Shown here: positions 8,509 to 17,276 of the stretch, piece by piece
How the letters are laid out: each line of letters starts with the position of its first letter
Position numbering within the stretch: position 1 is the first letter of the stretch
Assembly (NCBI GenBank): GCA_001566965.1
Contig: LSNW01000012.1
Coordinates: forward strand, 58,501-122,500
Source of the DNA: Methylothermaceae bacteria B42
GTDB lineage: Bacteria > Pseudomonadota > Gammaproteobacteria > Methylococcales > Methylothermaceae
Direction: 5' to 3'
DNA: 64,000 bases
Translations under genes and position numbers: made by a program
The notes under the pieces: model-generated
The model's database searches: none
The model's input: the letters and a program-made list of their open reading frames with translations, nothing else
What the model was told of the DNA's origin: nothing

Positions 8509-9414
8509 TCATTTACGTTTTTTTGCCCGCGGATGGGCCCGATCATACACTTGCGCCAAGTGTTGGAAATCCAAATGGGTGTAGATTTGAGTCGTGGCGA
8601 TATCGGCATGTCCCAACAGCTCTTGTACCGCTCTCAAATCTCCGCTGGCCTCCAGCAAATGACTGGCAAACGAATGCCTGAGCAGATGAGGGTGCAATCT
8701 TTGCTCAAATCCCAAGCTTTTACCCCATTTCTCCAGCCTGAGCTGAACATTCCTCCCGCTGAGGCGGGTGCCGCTGCGGTTGACAAAAAGCGCCTTTTCC
8801 ATAGGAGCGGCTATTTGGCCACGTATCCGCAGCCATTTTTCCAATGCGGCCAGAGCACATCTTCCAATCGGCAACAGCCTCGACTTGCGTCCTTTACCCG
8901 AACGCACCAAAGCCGCGCCTTCCTGCAAATCGATATCTTCCACGTTCAATTCTACCAATTCGCTCAAGCGGATGCCGCTGGAATAAAAGACCTCCCACAT
9001 CGCTTGATCACGAATATCCAGCTCCGATGCTACCTTCGCCTCCAACAATGCCGTCACACCATCGATATTCAAGGTTTTGGGCAGCGCCGCAGGGGCTTTG
9101 GGAGATCGCACGTGGCGGGCTGGATTATCGTTGATCATGCGCTGCTTGACTAAAAAATCAAAAAAGCTGCGCAAAGCCGACAGCTCTCTTTGCAAACTGC
9201 GGGGGCTGATGCCTTGCCGGCTTCTCTCACTAACATATTGACGCACCATAGACTCATTGAGTTCCATCCATGTCTCAAGACCCAGTTTCTGGAAAAAAAC
9301 CAAGGCCTTTTTCAAATCCCGCTCATAAGCCTTGACGGTATGGGGAGACGCTCGCCGTTGGCTGCGTAACACTTCAAGAAATTGATCCAGCAAGGATTCC
9401 AACTGGGTTTTCAC
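8509..9414 (-). CDS. xerC: Tyrosine site-specific recombinase XerC
   Basis: Resolves chromosome dimers at dif together with XerD. The 301-residue protein has the N-terminal SAM-like core-binding domain (1-100) and the catalytic domain with R149, K174, H243-x-x-R246, H269 and the nucleophile Y278. I chose GTG 9414, which overlaps the DUF484 stop by four bases (GTGA) and gives the family length; a longer frame to 9582 runs inside DUF484. The dapF-DUF484-xerC order is standard in gammaproteobacteria and favours XerC over XerD. Confidence 0.95.
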   Translation of the reverse strand: MKTQLESLLDQFLEVLRSQRRASPHTVKAYERDLKKALVFFQKLGLETWMELNESMVRQYVSERSRQGISPRSLQRELSALRSFFDFLVKQRMINDNPARHVRSPKAPAALPKTLNIDGVTALLEAKVASELDIRDQAMWEVFYSSGIRLSELVELNVEDIDLQEGAALVRSGKGRKSRLLPIGRCALAALEKWLRIRGQIAAPMEKALFVNRSGTRLSGRNVQLRLEKWGKSLGFEQRLHPHLLRHSFASHLLEASGDLRAVQELLGHADIATTQIYTHLDFQHLAQVYDRAHPRAKKRK

Positions 9415-10115
9415 TCGGAAACCTGGGACAGGTGGATCAAGCCATTTAGGCGCATGCCTATCACTTCTCCCAGTCGCGCCAAAATCACCTTGCCTAAGTT
9501 TGGGGTAAAACGCTCCAAATCTCGGCTGCCAATGGCCAAAATACCAGTCAACGCGGGTTGGCGCAGAGGAATCAAGGCACACGAACGGATTTCATCTTCA
9601 GAAGGAAACAAAAATTCCACCTGGCTCGGTGTAGGCGGGCCAATATAGGGGGAGCCTTCTTCCAAAACCGTCTGAAACAATTCAACATGGTAGGGCGCGG
9701 CAAATATGCCCGACAGAGGCAGATCAGGACCGCCGGCGAATATCTTCAGCGTCACCCACTCCGCCAAAAAATGCGTCCGCAGCGTGTCTTCCACCGCGGC
9801 AACCACATCGGTCAGGCTATCGGCCTGCAGCAATGACAAAATCAGGATATGTAATTTACTGAGTAATGCATCGTTTTCCCTGGCAACCTGAATCAGATTA
9901 TTGAGCTGATGACGCAGATTGAGATTCTTCTGGCGCAGCTGCGCCACTTGGCGTTCGATCAAGGAGACTGCCGGGCCGCACTCGTGGGAAAGGGTCAAAT
10001 TTTCCAATAAACTGGGATGATGCGTAAAAAACTCGGGATGAGCGGCAAGATAAGCCGCCACCTGCTCCTCTGACAAATCAGGGGACTGACCTTGATGTTT
10101 GGTTTTCCGGCTCAT
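9411..10115 (-). CDS. DUF484 family (GAF-like) protein
   Basis: 234-residue protein of the DUF484 family, a GAF-like fold whose molecular role is not established. The N-terminus has the family motif QVAAYLAAHPEFFTHHPSLLENL, then a short coiled coil (about residues 55-85, VSLIERQVAQLRQKNLNLR) and a GAF-like domain (about 95-225) ending with LGEVIGMRLNG. Overlaps dapF by four bases upstream and xerC by four bases downstream, so the three are probably translationally coupled. Confidence 0.9.
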   Translation of the reverse strand: MSRKTKHQGQSPDLSEEQVAAYLAAHPEFFTHHPSLLENLTLSHECGPAVSLIERQVAQLRQKNLNLRHQLNNLIQVARENDALLSKLHILILSLLQADSLTDVVAAVEDTLRTHFLAEWVTLKIFAGGPDLPLSGIFAAPYHVELFQTVLEEGSPYIGPPTPSQVEFLFPSEDEIRSCALIPLRQPALTGILAIGSRDLERFTPNLGKVILARLGEVIGMRLNGLIHLSQVSE

Positions 10116-10936
10116 AACATTATCTCCCCTTCAAATACAAATTCCGCCGGCCCTGTCATCATAACGCTTGAGCCGCGTCCTGACCATTCAATTTCCAATT
10201 CTCCGCCAGGCAAGGCCACTTTGACCGGTGACTGGAGCCTACCCTGCTCAATTCCAACCACCGAGGCAGCACAAGCACCACTGCCACAAGCAAGGGTTTC
10301 ACCCGCGCCGCGTTCGAAAACCCTAAGGCGAATGGCATGAAAATCGAGCACCTCCATAAAGCCCACATTGATCCGCTCGGGAAACAGATGATGATTTTCT
10401 ATTTTAGCGCCAATTTCCTGGACCGGCGCCTTGTCTATATCAGGAACGGTGATAACCGCATGGGGGTTTCCCAAAGAGGCTGCGCCAAAAAACCACTGTC
10501 GCCCTTCAATCTCCAGAGAATATTCTGTGGCTTCTTCGCTGACAGCCAAAGGAATTTCCGCTGGCGCAAAACGAGGAACCCCCATATCCACCTTGACCTG
10601 GTTCCCCCCGATAATTTCCAGTGTCATTTGCCCGGCGGCGGTGGCCACCTGGATCACATCCCGGGCAATCAATCCCTTGGCGCGGACGAAACGGGCAAAG
10701 CAACGGGCGCCATTGCCACATTGCGCGACTTCCGAACCATCGGCGTTGAATATCCGGTAGCTGAAATCCACCTTGGCGCTGGGCGGCGGCTCTACTAGCA
10801 GCACCTGATCACATCCCACGCCGAAATGCCGGTCCGCCAACCGGCGGATTTTTTCTGGCGTAAGAGAAACCGGCTGATTGACCCCGTCAATCATCACAAA
10901 ATCATTCCCCAGCCCATGCATTTTGGAAAATTTCAC
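10112..10936 (-). CDS. dapF: Diaminopimelate epimerase
   Basis: Converts LL-diaminopimelate to the meso form, for peptidoglycan and lysine synthesis, in the cytoplasm. The 274-residue product carries both catalytic cysteines of the two-base mechanism: C73 in AQCGNGARC and C217 in ETLACGSGAC. N-terminus MKFSKMHGLGNDFVMIDG is diagnostic. Length matches the family (about 275 aa). Its neighbour lysA uses the product, but repeat copy B separates the two genes. Confidence 0.97.
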   Translation of the reverse strand: MKFSKMHGLGNDFVMIDGVNQPVSLTPEKIRRLADRHFGVGCDQVLLVEPPPSAKVDFSYRIFNADGSEVAQCGNGARCFARFVRAKGLIARDVIQVATAAGQMTLEIIGGNQVKVDMGVPRFAPAEIPLAVSEEATEYSLEIEGRQWFFGAASLGNPHAVITVPDIDKAPVQEIGAKIENHHLFPERINVGFMEVLDFHAIRLRVFERGAGETLACGSGACAASVVGIEQGRLQSPVKVALPGGELEIEWSGRGSSVMMTGPAEFVFEGEIML

Positions 10937-10992
10937 AATATTATCTCACTGAAATAGGGTCTGATTTTTTCTAAGAGCCAATAAATATAGTG

Positions 10993-11097
10993 GGTATTGA
11001 GGCGGGTTGGCTGAAGCGTGTTCGCACCCTGGATGGGTGCGATCAAGCCTACAGGGAAGTATTCACGGCGTCTCTGAAGACAACCCGCCTCAATACC
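10993..11097. repeat. Palindromic intergenic element, copy B
   Basis: Perfect 17-bp arms GGTATTGAGGCGGGTTG (10993-11009) and its complement (11081-11097). On the minus strand the interior reads GACGCCGTGAATACTTCC, CTGTAGGCTTGAT, then hairpin CGCACC/GGTGCG ending AACA, the same architecture as copy A but in the opposite orientation and with different arms. It lies between lysA and dapF. Confidence 0.9.
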
Positions 11098-11108
11098 ACC
11101 TGCATATC

Positions 11109-12356
11109 TCATGGCAACAACCGCTCTCCCCGCCACAGATCTTCCACCGATTCGCGCTCCCGCACCACATGGGCTTGATCGCCCGAGACCATGATTTCCG
11201 CCGGTCGCGGCCGGGAATTGTAATTGGAACTCATGACAAAGCCGTATGCCCCCGCCGAACGGACCGCCAGCAAATCCCCCTCCCGCACCGCCAAAGCACG
11301 CTCGCGGCCCAGAAAATCGCCGGTTTCACAAACCGGACCTACGACATCGACAGTCTGTTCCGGGACATCTGGGCGTTTTTGCACGGGAATGATGTCTTGC
11401 CAGGCATCATACAAAGCAGGCCGCAGCAAATCATTCATCGCCGCATCCACAATGGCAAAATGTTTGGCCGGGGTTTGCTTGAGATATTCCACCCGAGTGA
11501 CCAAAATCCCGGCATTGCCGGCAATGGCCCGTCCTGGCTCCAGGAAAATCTTGTAGGTTTCTCCTTCAAGGCGCTTCAGAATCGCGCTGACATACTCCGT
11601 GGGCTCTGGCGGTGCCTCGTCCCGATAGCGGATACCCAAACCGCCACCCAAATCGAGATGGGATAAAACAATCCCTTCCGCCTTCAATTGGTCGGCAAGA
11701 TCCAGCACCCGTTCCAAAGCATCCAGAAAAGGCGCCACACTGGTTAATTGTGAACCGATGTGACAATCCAGGCCCACGATTTCGATATGGGGCATGGCCG
11801 CGGCGCGGCGGTATTCGTCCAACGCCGCCTCCGGTTCAATGCCAAATTTGTTTTCTTTCAGGCCTGTGGCGATATAAGGGTGGGTTTGCGCGTCCACATC
11901 CGGATTGACCCGCAACGATACCGGCGCCTTGACCCCCAACGCCCCGGCAATCCGGTTGAGCCGGTCCAGCTCTCCCTGGACTTCCACATTGAAACAGCCA
12001 ATGCCTGCTGCCAGACCCTGGCGCAATTCCGCCTCGGTTTTACCGACGCCGGAGAAAACTACTTTGGCCGGATCGCCGCCAGCCTTCAGCACCCGCGCCA
12101 GCTCCCCGCCGGACACGATATCAAATCCCGATCCCAAGCGGGCCAGCAAATTCAGTACCGCCAGATTGGAATTGGCCTTGACCGCATAACAAATTTGATG
12201 AGGATGCTCCCCAAAAGCCTGATCGAAAGCCCGCCAATGGCGCTCCAGGGTAGCGCGGGAATAGATATAAACCGGCGTCCCGTGTTGAGTGGCGATCTCC
12301 GCCACCGGCACCTCTTCGGCGTAAAGCTGGTCTTGCTGATATTGAAAATAATCCAC
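11109..12356 (-). CDS. lysA: Diaminopimelate decarboxylase
   Basis: PLP enzyme making L-lysine from meso-diaminopimelate. The 415-residue product is a fold-type III alanine-racemase-like barrel: K60 in CYAVKANSN binds PLP, the phosphate-binding loop appears as HLDLGGGLGIRY, and the substrate motif CETGDFLGRE is present near residue 345. It starts at GTG 12356, directly after the lptM stop (TAAGTG), and so is probably coupled to lptM. Length and motifs are normal. Confidence 0.97.
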   Translation of the reverse strand: MDYFQYQQDQLYAEEVPVAEIATQHGTPVYIYSRATLERHWRAFDQAFGEHPHQICYAVKANSNLAVLNLLARLGSGFDIVSGGELARVLKAGGDPAKVVFSGVGKTEAELRQGLAAGIGCFNVEVQGELDRLNRIAGALGVKAPVSLRVNPDVDAQTHPYIATGLKENKFGIEPEAALDEYRRAAAMPHIEIVGLDCHIGSQLTSVAPFLDALERVLDLADQLKAEGIVLSHLDLGGGLGIRYRDEAPPEPTEYVSAILKRLEGETYKIFLEPGRAIAGNAGILVTRVEYLKQTPAKHFAIVDAAMNDLLRPALYDAWQDIIPVQKRPDVPEQTVDVVGPVCETGDFLGRERALAVREGDLLAVRSAGAYGFVMSSNYNSRPRPAEIMVSGDQAHVVRERESVEDLWRGERLLP

Positions 12357-12497
12357 TTAACGTTTTTCCTGTTTTTTCTCTTGCTCGGGGGAAGGCAGAT
12401 ACAGCGGGCCTTTTTGACCACAACTGGCCATCATCAATCCAATAACTAAACCCGCTAGAAAATAAAATAAAATTCGTTTTCTAAACATTTCACTCAT
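12357..12497 (-). CDS. lptM: LPS translocon maturation lipoprotein LptM (YifL)
   Basis: Small lipoprotein, 46 residues. The translation shows a basic N-terminus (MSEMFRKR), a hydrophobic stretch, lipobox MASC with the acylated Cys26, and directly after it the family signature GQKGPLYLP, followed by a short charged tail. In E. coli LptM helps LptD disulfide maturation at the outer membrane. Start could also be the internal ATG at 12488. Position immediately before lysA-dapF is conserved in gammaproteobacteria and supports the call. Confidence 0.9.
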   Translation of the reverse strand: MSEMFRKRILFYFLAGLVIGLMMASCGQKGPLYLPSPEQEKKQEKR

Positions 12498-12520
12498 TCA
12501 AAAGTGTAAAAAGCCTTGAT

Positions 12521-12623
12521 GGTGCCGGGGGAATGGACTGAAGGACGTATGTGGCCAGGATGGCCATATTCGAGCCCCCATGGATGGGTTCACGGCGTCC
12601 CTGAAGGCCATTCCCCCGGCGCC
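12521..12623. repeat. Palindromic intergenic element, copy C
   Basis: Arms 12521-12536 (GGTGCCGGGGGAATGG) and 12608-12623 pair in 15 of 16 positions. The minus strand interior reads GACGCCGTGAACCCATCC, ATGGGGGCTCGA, then TGGCCA hairpin. It lies between the start of lptM and the end of dctM. ORFs predicted across it are by-products of the repeat. Confidence 0.88.
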
Positions 12624-12639
12624 TCCACAATATTGCGTA

Positions 12640-14031
12640 TCACTCACCATAAATCTGATGAGGCAACCAGGTCGCCAGGATTGGCCACAAGGCCAGAATC
12701 GCCAGCATTACAATCTGAATGGCAATAAACGGCATGACACCGAGGTAAATCTGGCCGGTGCTGACTGTCTTGGGTGCCACGCCCCGCAGATAAAACAGAG
12801 CAAAGCCAAAAGGCGGGGTCAAAAAAGACGTTTGCAAATTCATGGCAATCATCACGCCCAGCCATATCGGATCCAATCCCATGGCCAGCAACACCGGCCC
12901 CACTATCGGCACCACCACAAAGGTGATCTCGATAAAATCCAGCACAAACCCCAGGGCGAACATCACTGCCATGACGATGACCATCGCCCCAAACGCGCCA
13001 CCTGGCAGATCCGACAGCCATTCCACTACCATCTCGTCCCCGGAAAAGCCCCGGAAAACCAGCGAAAAAACCGAAGCGCCAATCAAAATCAAAAACACCA
13101 TGCTGGTTACCCGGGTGGTGCTGCGCATCACTTCCCGCAACCGGGGCAAATCAAACTGTCTTTTGAATATTGCCAGTATCATCGCGCCTACCGCACCTAC
13201 CGCCGCTGCTTCCGTCGGTGTCGCCAGCCCACCCAAAATGGAACCCAGCACGGCGACAATGAGCACCAATGGCGGCAGCAAGCCTTTCAACACCCGTCCC
13301 AGCAGTTGGCCGTCGGGATGATCGCTATCTTCTGCGGCGGGCATCCAGTCAGGCTTGAGCCAAGCTACCACTAAAATAAACAAGAGATACAACAATACCA
13401 GGCCCAAGCCTGGAAGCAGCGCTCCGGCAAACAAATCCCCCACCGCCACGGTTTTGGGGGCGAATATCCCCATATCCAGCTGGGCCTGCTGATAGGCGGA
13501 AGAAATCACATCCCCCAACAGCACCAATACAATGGAAGGCGGAATGATTTGTCCTAAGGTACCGGAAGCACAGATGGTCCCGCACGCCAAGGCAGGGCTA
13601 TAACGGCGCTTGAGCATGGTGGGCAGGGACAGCAGCCCCATGGTCACCACCGTGGCGCCCACAATGCCGGTACTGGCCGCCATCAGCATCCCTACCAAAG
13701 TCACCGCCACCCCCAAGCCGCCGCGCAAGGCGCCAAACAACTCGGCCATGGTATCGAGCAAGTCTTCGGCAATTCGCGAGCGCTCCAGCATCACCCCCAT
13801 GAATACAAACAGGGGCACGGCAATCAAGGTCTCGTTGGTCATGATCCCATACAGCCGGTTGGGCAATGCCTCCAGGAAGGCGGGATCAAACAAATCCAGC
13901 CGCCATCCCAGCCAGGCGAATCCCAACGCCGTCCCACCCAGGGCGAAGGCCACCGGGTAGCCTGTCAACAGCACCAAGAATACAGCGCCGAACATGGCCA
14001 TGGCCAGGGTATATTCATCCCACTGGTTCAT
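12640..14031 (-). CDS. dctM: TRAP transporter large permease subunit (DctM type)
   Basis: Membrane subunit forming the sodium-coupled translocation path of a tripartite TRAP transporter. The 463-residue protein has about twelve hydrophobic segments and the family landmarks FVFMGVMLERS, GLLSLPTMLKRRYSPALACGTI and QIIPPSIVLVLLGD; the last belongs to the ion-binding region. It overlaps dctQ by four bases. The subtype resembles the mannitol/chloroaromatic group, but the substrate cannot be read from sequence. No DctP-type binding protein is seen nearby. Confidence 0.9.
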   Translation of the reverse strand: MNQWDEYTLAMAMFGAVFLVLLTGYPVAFALGGTALGFAWLGWRLDLFDPAFLEALPNRLYGIMTNETLIAVPLFVFMGVMLERSRIAEDLLDTMAELFGALRGGLGVAVTLVGMLMAASTGIVGATVVTMGLLSLPTMLKRRYSPALACGTICASGTLGQIIPPSIVLVLLGDVISSAYQQAQLDMGIFAPKTVAVGDLFAGALLPGLGLVLLYLLFILVVAWLKPDWMPAAEDSDHPDGQLLGRVLKGLLPPLVLIVAVLGSILGGLATPTEAAAVGAVGAMILAIFKRQFDLPRLREVMRSTTRVTSMVFLILIGASVFSLVFRGFSGDEMVVEWLSDLPGGAFGAMVIVMAVMFALGFVLDFIEITFVVVPIVGPVLLAMGLDPIWLGVMIAMNLQTSFLTPPFGFALFYLRGVAPKTVSTGQIYLGVMPFIAIQIVMLAILALWPILATWLPHQIYGE

Positions 14032-14594
14032 TCAGTCCGCGCCTCTCTGTATCCTGCCATTACCAACAGCGCCCGCAAGCTCTGGGAGAACCCTTGTAGC
14101 ATCATGGTGACGGCAAAAATGAGAATCAAGCTTTTGAGCAAATAGACGGCCTCGAGGCCGCCTGCTTCCCGCGAGGTTTCATGCACCGCCCAGGAATCGT
14201 TCACATAATCCCAGGCGCTCCAGGCAATAAATCCACACACCGGCATCAGCAGCAACCAGGCTCCAAGGAAGTCAATCAGCGACCGCGGCTTGGGGCCAAA
14301 GCGCTGATACAGAATATCCACCCGTACGTGGGCGTCGTGCTTCAAGGTATAGGCAGCGCCCAGCAAAAACACCACAGAATGCATGTACACCACCGATTCT
14401 TGCATGGCGATCCAACCCAGATCGAAGCCATAACGCAGCACCACCACCAAGAATGTCACTACCACCATACCTAGGGTCAACCACGATACAAGCCGACCCA
14501 ACCATTCGCTGAAAGCATCGACGAGGGTGGCAAACAAGGCGATAATTGACAAAAGAAGTCTCATCCCAATGAAAAGTGACCGAAAACTTATCAT
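14028..14594 (-). CDS. dctQ: TRAP transporter small permease subunit (DctQ type)
   Basis: Four-helix membrane subunit that pairs with DctM. From ATG 14594 the product is 188 residues, the normal family size; ATG 14564 (MRLLLSIIALF) is an alternative, and the longer frame to 14891 is rejected because it lies antisense to the protease gene. Motifs include RYGFDLGWIAMQESVVYMHSV and LGAAYTLKHDAHVRVDILY, both typical of DctQ. It starts 35 bp from the divergent Lon-family gene, so the two promoters must overlap. Confidence 0.87.
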   Translation of the reverse strand: MISFRSLFIGMRLLLSIIALFATLVDAFSEWLGRLVSWLTLGMVVVTFLVVVLRYGFDLGWIAMQESVVYMHSVVFLLGAAYTLKHDAHVRVDILYQRFGPKPRSLIDFLGAWLLLMPVCGFIAWSAWDYVNDSWAVHETSREAGGLEAVYLLKSLILIFAVTMMLQGFSQSLRALLVMAGYREARTE

Positions 14595-14629
14595 TATAAA
14601 CTGGAATCCGCGCTCAATCAGAGAAATCC

Positions 14630-17035
14630 ATGACCAAACCTTTACATCCCTCCTTAAACCCCCGGCAACTTCGTCCGCACGATATCGAAGCATACTTCTC
14701 TTTTGAATCCACTGCGGAACTGGAGCCCTTGGCCGGGGTGCTTGGCCAGCAGCGGGCGCAACAGGCGCTGGAATTTGGCATTGCCATGCAAAATCGGGGT
14801 TATCATGTTTATGTGATGGGCGAGCCGGGCAGCGGCCGCCTGCCATTGGTGGAAACCACGCTTCATGCCATTGCCAAGGACAAACCCACACCGATGGACT
14901 GGGTTTATGTCAATCATTTCGAGCGCCCCCGCGAACCGATTGCCATAGCCCTGCCTGCCGGCCAATGCGTTTCCCTGGCGAACGATATCGATACCCTCAT
15001 CGACAAATTGCTCGCCACCTTTCCCGTCGCTTTTGACGGTCCATCCTACCAGCGCCGTAAAAACCGTATCGAACGGGAATTCAACCAACGTTACAACCAT
15101 GCCCTGGACCTGGTGGAACGCAAAGCCCTGGAAATGAACGTGGCGATGTTCCGCGATGGCGATCAAATTACCTTCGCCCCCATGAAAGACGGGGCTCCTG
15201 TGGATGATGCCCAATTCACACAACTGACGGACAGCGAAAGAAAAGCCTTTAATCAGGCTGTTGATAAACTGGAAAATTATCTCGCCGACCTCCTCGCCGA
15301 ACTTCCCCAGTGGAAGCGGGAAGCCGCGGAAAAGCAGCGGGAGTTGGACCGGCAAACCATCCGCCAGGCAATCCACCCTTTACTGGAACCCTTGGAACGC
15401 AAATACCAATCCATCCAAGGTTTGGAAGACTATTTTTCCGCTCTGCGCAAGGACCTTGAAACCTCCGTCCTGGAAAGACTCTGCGTGGAAGGGGTGGATG
15501 AAACCACCAAAAAGAAATGGCTGCAGGATTTGTATGCGCCTAATTTGCTGGTCAGCCATACTGCCGATGACGGCGCGCCTGTGGTGTACGAACCCCATCC
15601 CAGTTACGCCAACTTGTTTGGCCATATGGAATACACGGCTGAACAAGGCATCATGGAAATCAATTACCGGATGATCTACGCCGGCGCCCTCCATCGCGCC
15701 AATGGTGGTTATTTAATCCTGGAAGCCAACAAGCTATTTACTGAACCCATGGTCTGGCCAGCCCTAAAACGCGCGCTCCAGCGCCGTCAATTGACCATCG
15801 AACGGCCCCTGCCGGAACCCACCAACATGATCCCCGCCACCCTCAACCCCAAACCCATTCCGTTGGATGTTAAGGTGGTTCTCATTGGCTGCCGCGAGCA
15901 TTTTTATCTACTTCAGCCCGCCGACGAAGAATTCAACGAGATCTTCCGGGTGCTGGCGGATTTTGACGATGAAATTCCCAGAACCCCGGAGACCATGGCG
16001 TTATTTGCCCGTTTTCTGGCCTATCAAAGCCAATACCACCAGACTGCGCCCCTTACCAGAAAGGCCGTGGCTAAATTGGTTGAATTCAGCGCCCGATTGG
16101 CGGAACGGCAAAACAAATTTTCCGCCCAGTTGGGAGAAGTCGTGGATACCCTGTGTGAAGCCGAATGGCACCGCCAACAAGCCAAGCAAGCAATCATTGA
16201 CGGCGTTCATGTGGACCAAGCCATCGCCGCCAAGGAAATCAGGGAAGGGCGGCTGGCCCAGGAAATTCTGGAAGAAACCCTGGCCGGCACGATACTGATT
16301 GATACCGATGGCGCGGCAGTGGGCAAGATCAACGGCTTGACCGTGTTTGAAACCGGCAAACTCAGCTTTGGCACGCCTGCCAGGATCACCGCCACGGTTT
16401 ACCCTGGTTCCAAGGGCATCGTCGATATTGAGCGGGAAGTAAACCTGGGCCAACCTATCCATTCCAAGGGCGTGATGATTCTGTCCGGCTATCTGGGTTA
16501 CCGCTACGCCCAACAATTCCCCTTCGCCATCTCCGCCCACATCGCCCTGGAACAATCCTACGGCTATATCGACGGCGACAGCGCCGCGCTGGCCGAAGTC
16601 TGCGCCCTGATCTCGGCTCTCACCCATATACCTATCAAACAATGCTTGGCCGTTACCGGCTCTTTGAATCAATATGGCGAGGTTCAGGCCGTGGGCGGCG
16701 TCAATGAAAAGATCGAAGGTTTTTTCCGTCTCTGTCAGGCCAGGGGATTAAACGGCCAACACGGGGTGCTGATCCCTGCCGCCAATCGCCAGCATCTGAT
16801 TTTGAAACAAGAAGTCGTCAATGCCGTAGAAGCTGGCCAATTTACCATTTACCCAGTCACCACCGTGGACCAGGCACTGGAACTGCTAACAGGACAAATT
16901 GCCGGTGCCACGGATGAACAGGGCAATTACCCCGAAGACAGCGTCAACGGGAAAGCCGTGGCGCGGTTAAAAGAGATTGCCGAGATGTATGAACGGTATG
17001 AGGAAGGGCGTGGGGAGCAGGATTCGCAAGAATAA
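14630..17035 (+). CDS. Lon-family protease with AAA-like domain (YcbZ/LonB type)
   Basis: 801-residue cytoplasmic protein. It has an AAA-like region (about residues 30-560, including an inserted helical/coiled segment near 140-280) and a C-terminal Lon peptidase domain (about 570-770). The Ser-Lys catalytic dyad is S651 (DGDSAALAE) and K694 (GGVNEKIEG), 43 residues apart as in Lon. The nucleotide-binding motifs look degenerate: the P-loop is GEPGSGR (64-70), with Arg in place of the Walker A Lys, and the Walker B position reads YLILEANKL. It is not canonical Lon. Its substrates are unknown. Confidence 0.88.
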   Translation: MTKPLHPSLNPRQLRPHDIEAYFSFESTAELEPLAGVLGQQRAQQALEFGIAMQNRGYHVYVMGEPGSGRLPLVETTLHAIAKDKPTPMDWVYVNHFERPREPIAIALPAGQCVSLANDIDTLIDKLLATFPVAFDGPSYQRRKNRIEREFNQRYNHALDLVERKALEMNVAMFRDGDQITFAPMKDGAPVDDAQFTQLTDSERKAFNQAVDKLENYLADLLAELPQWKREAAEKQRELDRQTIRQAIHPLLEPLERKYQSIQGLEDYFSALRKDLETSVLERLCVEGVDETTKKKWLQDLYAPNLLVSHTADDGAPVVYEPHPSYANLFGHMEYTAEQGIMEINYRMIYAGALHRANGGYLILEANKLFTEPMVWPALKRALQRRQLTIERPLPEPTNMIPATLNPKPIPLDVKVVLIGCREHFYLLQPADEEFNEIFRVLADFDDEIPRTPETMALFARFLAYQSQYHQTAPLTRKAVAKLVEFSARLAERQNKFSAQLGEVVDTLCEAEWHRQQAKQAIIDGVHVDQAIAAKEIREGRLAQEILEETLAGTILIDTDGAAVGKINGLTVFETGKLSFGTPARITATVYPGSKGIVDIEREVNLGQPIHSKGVMILSGYLGYRYAQQFPFAISAHIALEQSYGYIDGDSAALAEVCALISALTHIPIKQCLAVTGSLNQYGEVQAVGGVNEKIEGFFRLCQARGLNGQHGVLIPAANRQHLILKQEVVNAVEAGQFTIYPVTTVDQALELLTGQIAGATDEQGNYPEDSVNGKAVARLKEIAEMYERYEEGRGEQDSQE

Positions 17036-17095
17036 GTCTTCGGTAAACGTTTTAGAGCAGCCTGTTTTATACAGTCAAACTCAAACGTTCATGTA

Positions 17096-17123
17096 TTGAC
17101 AAAGCTCCCACGCTTAATGAATT
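17096..17123 (+). promoter_or_regulatory. Weak promoter candidate upstream of mtdB
   Basis: A consensus -35 hexamer TTGACA (17096-17101) is followed 16 bp later by TGAATT (17118-17123), a poor -10. It lies 154 bp before mtdB in a 241-bp gap that shows no other feature. Tentative. Confidence 0.25.
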
Positions 17124-17276
17124 CATCATCAGATAGATTTAACCTATTGGCTTAAACATTCCATCCGGTCATTTTTGCTTATTGATTAAAGTTTACTGCA
17201 TCCCTGCCGCTGAAAAAGAAAATCCCTTTCAATTCTGAACAAAAGCGTAACAGCTCTCAGCAAGGCAGGTGCAAAA

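Noticed and set aside
12516..12728. Plus-strand frame of 70 codons across repeat copy C
   Set aside because: It consists of the palindrome and antisense to the dctM 3' end; the peptide (SSPHGWVHGVPEG) is a translation of the repeat core.
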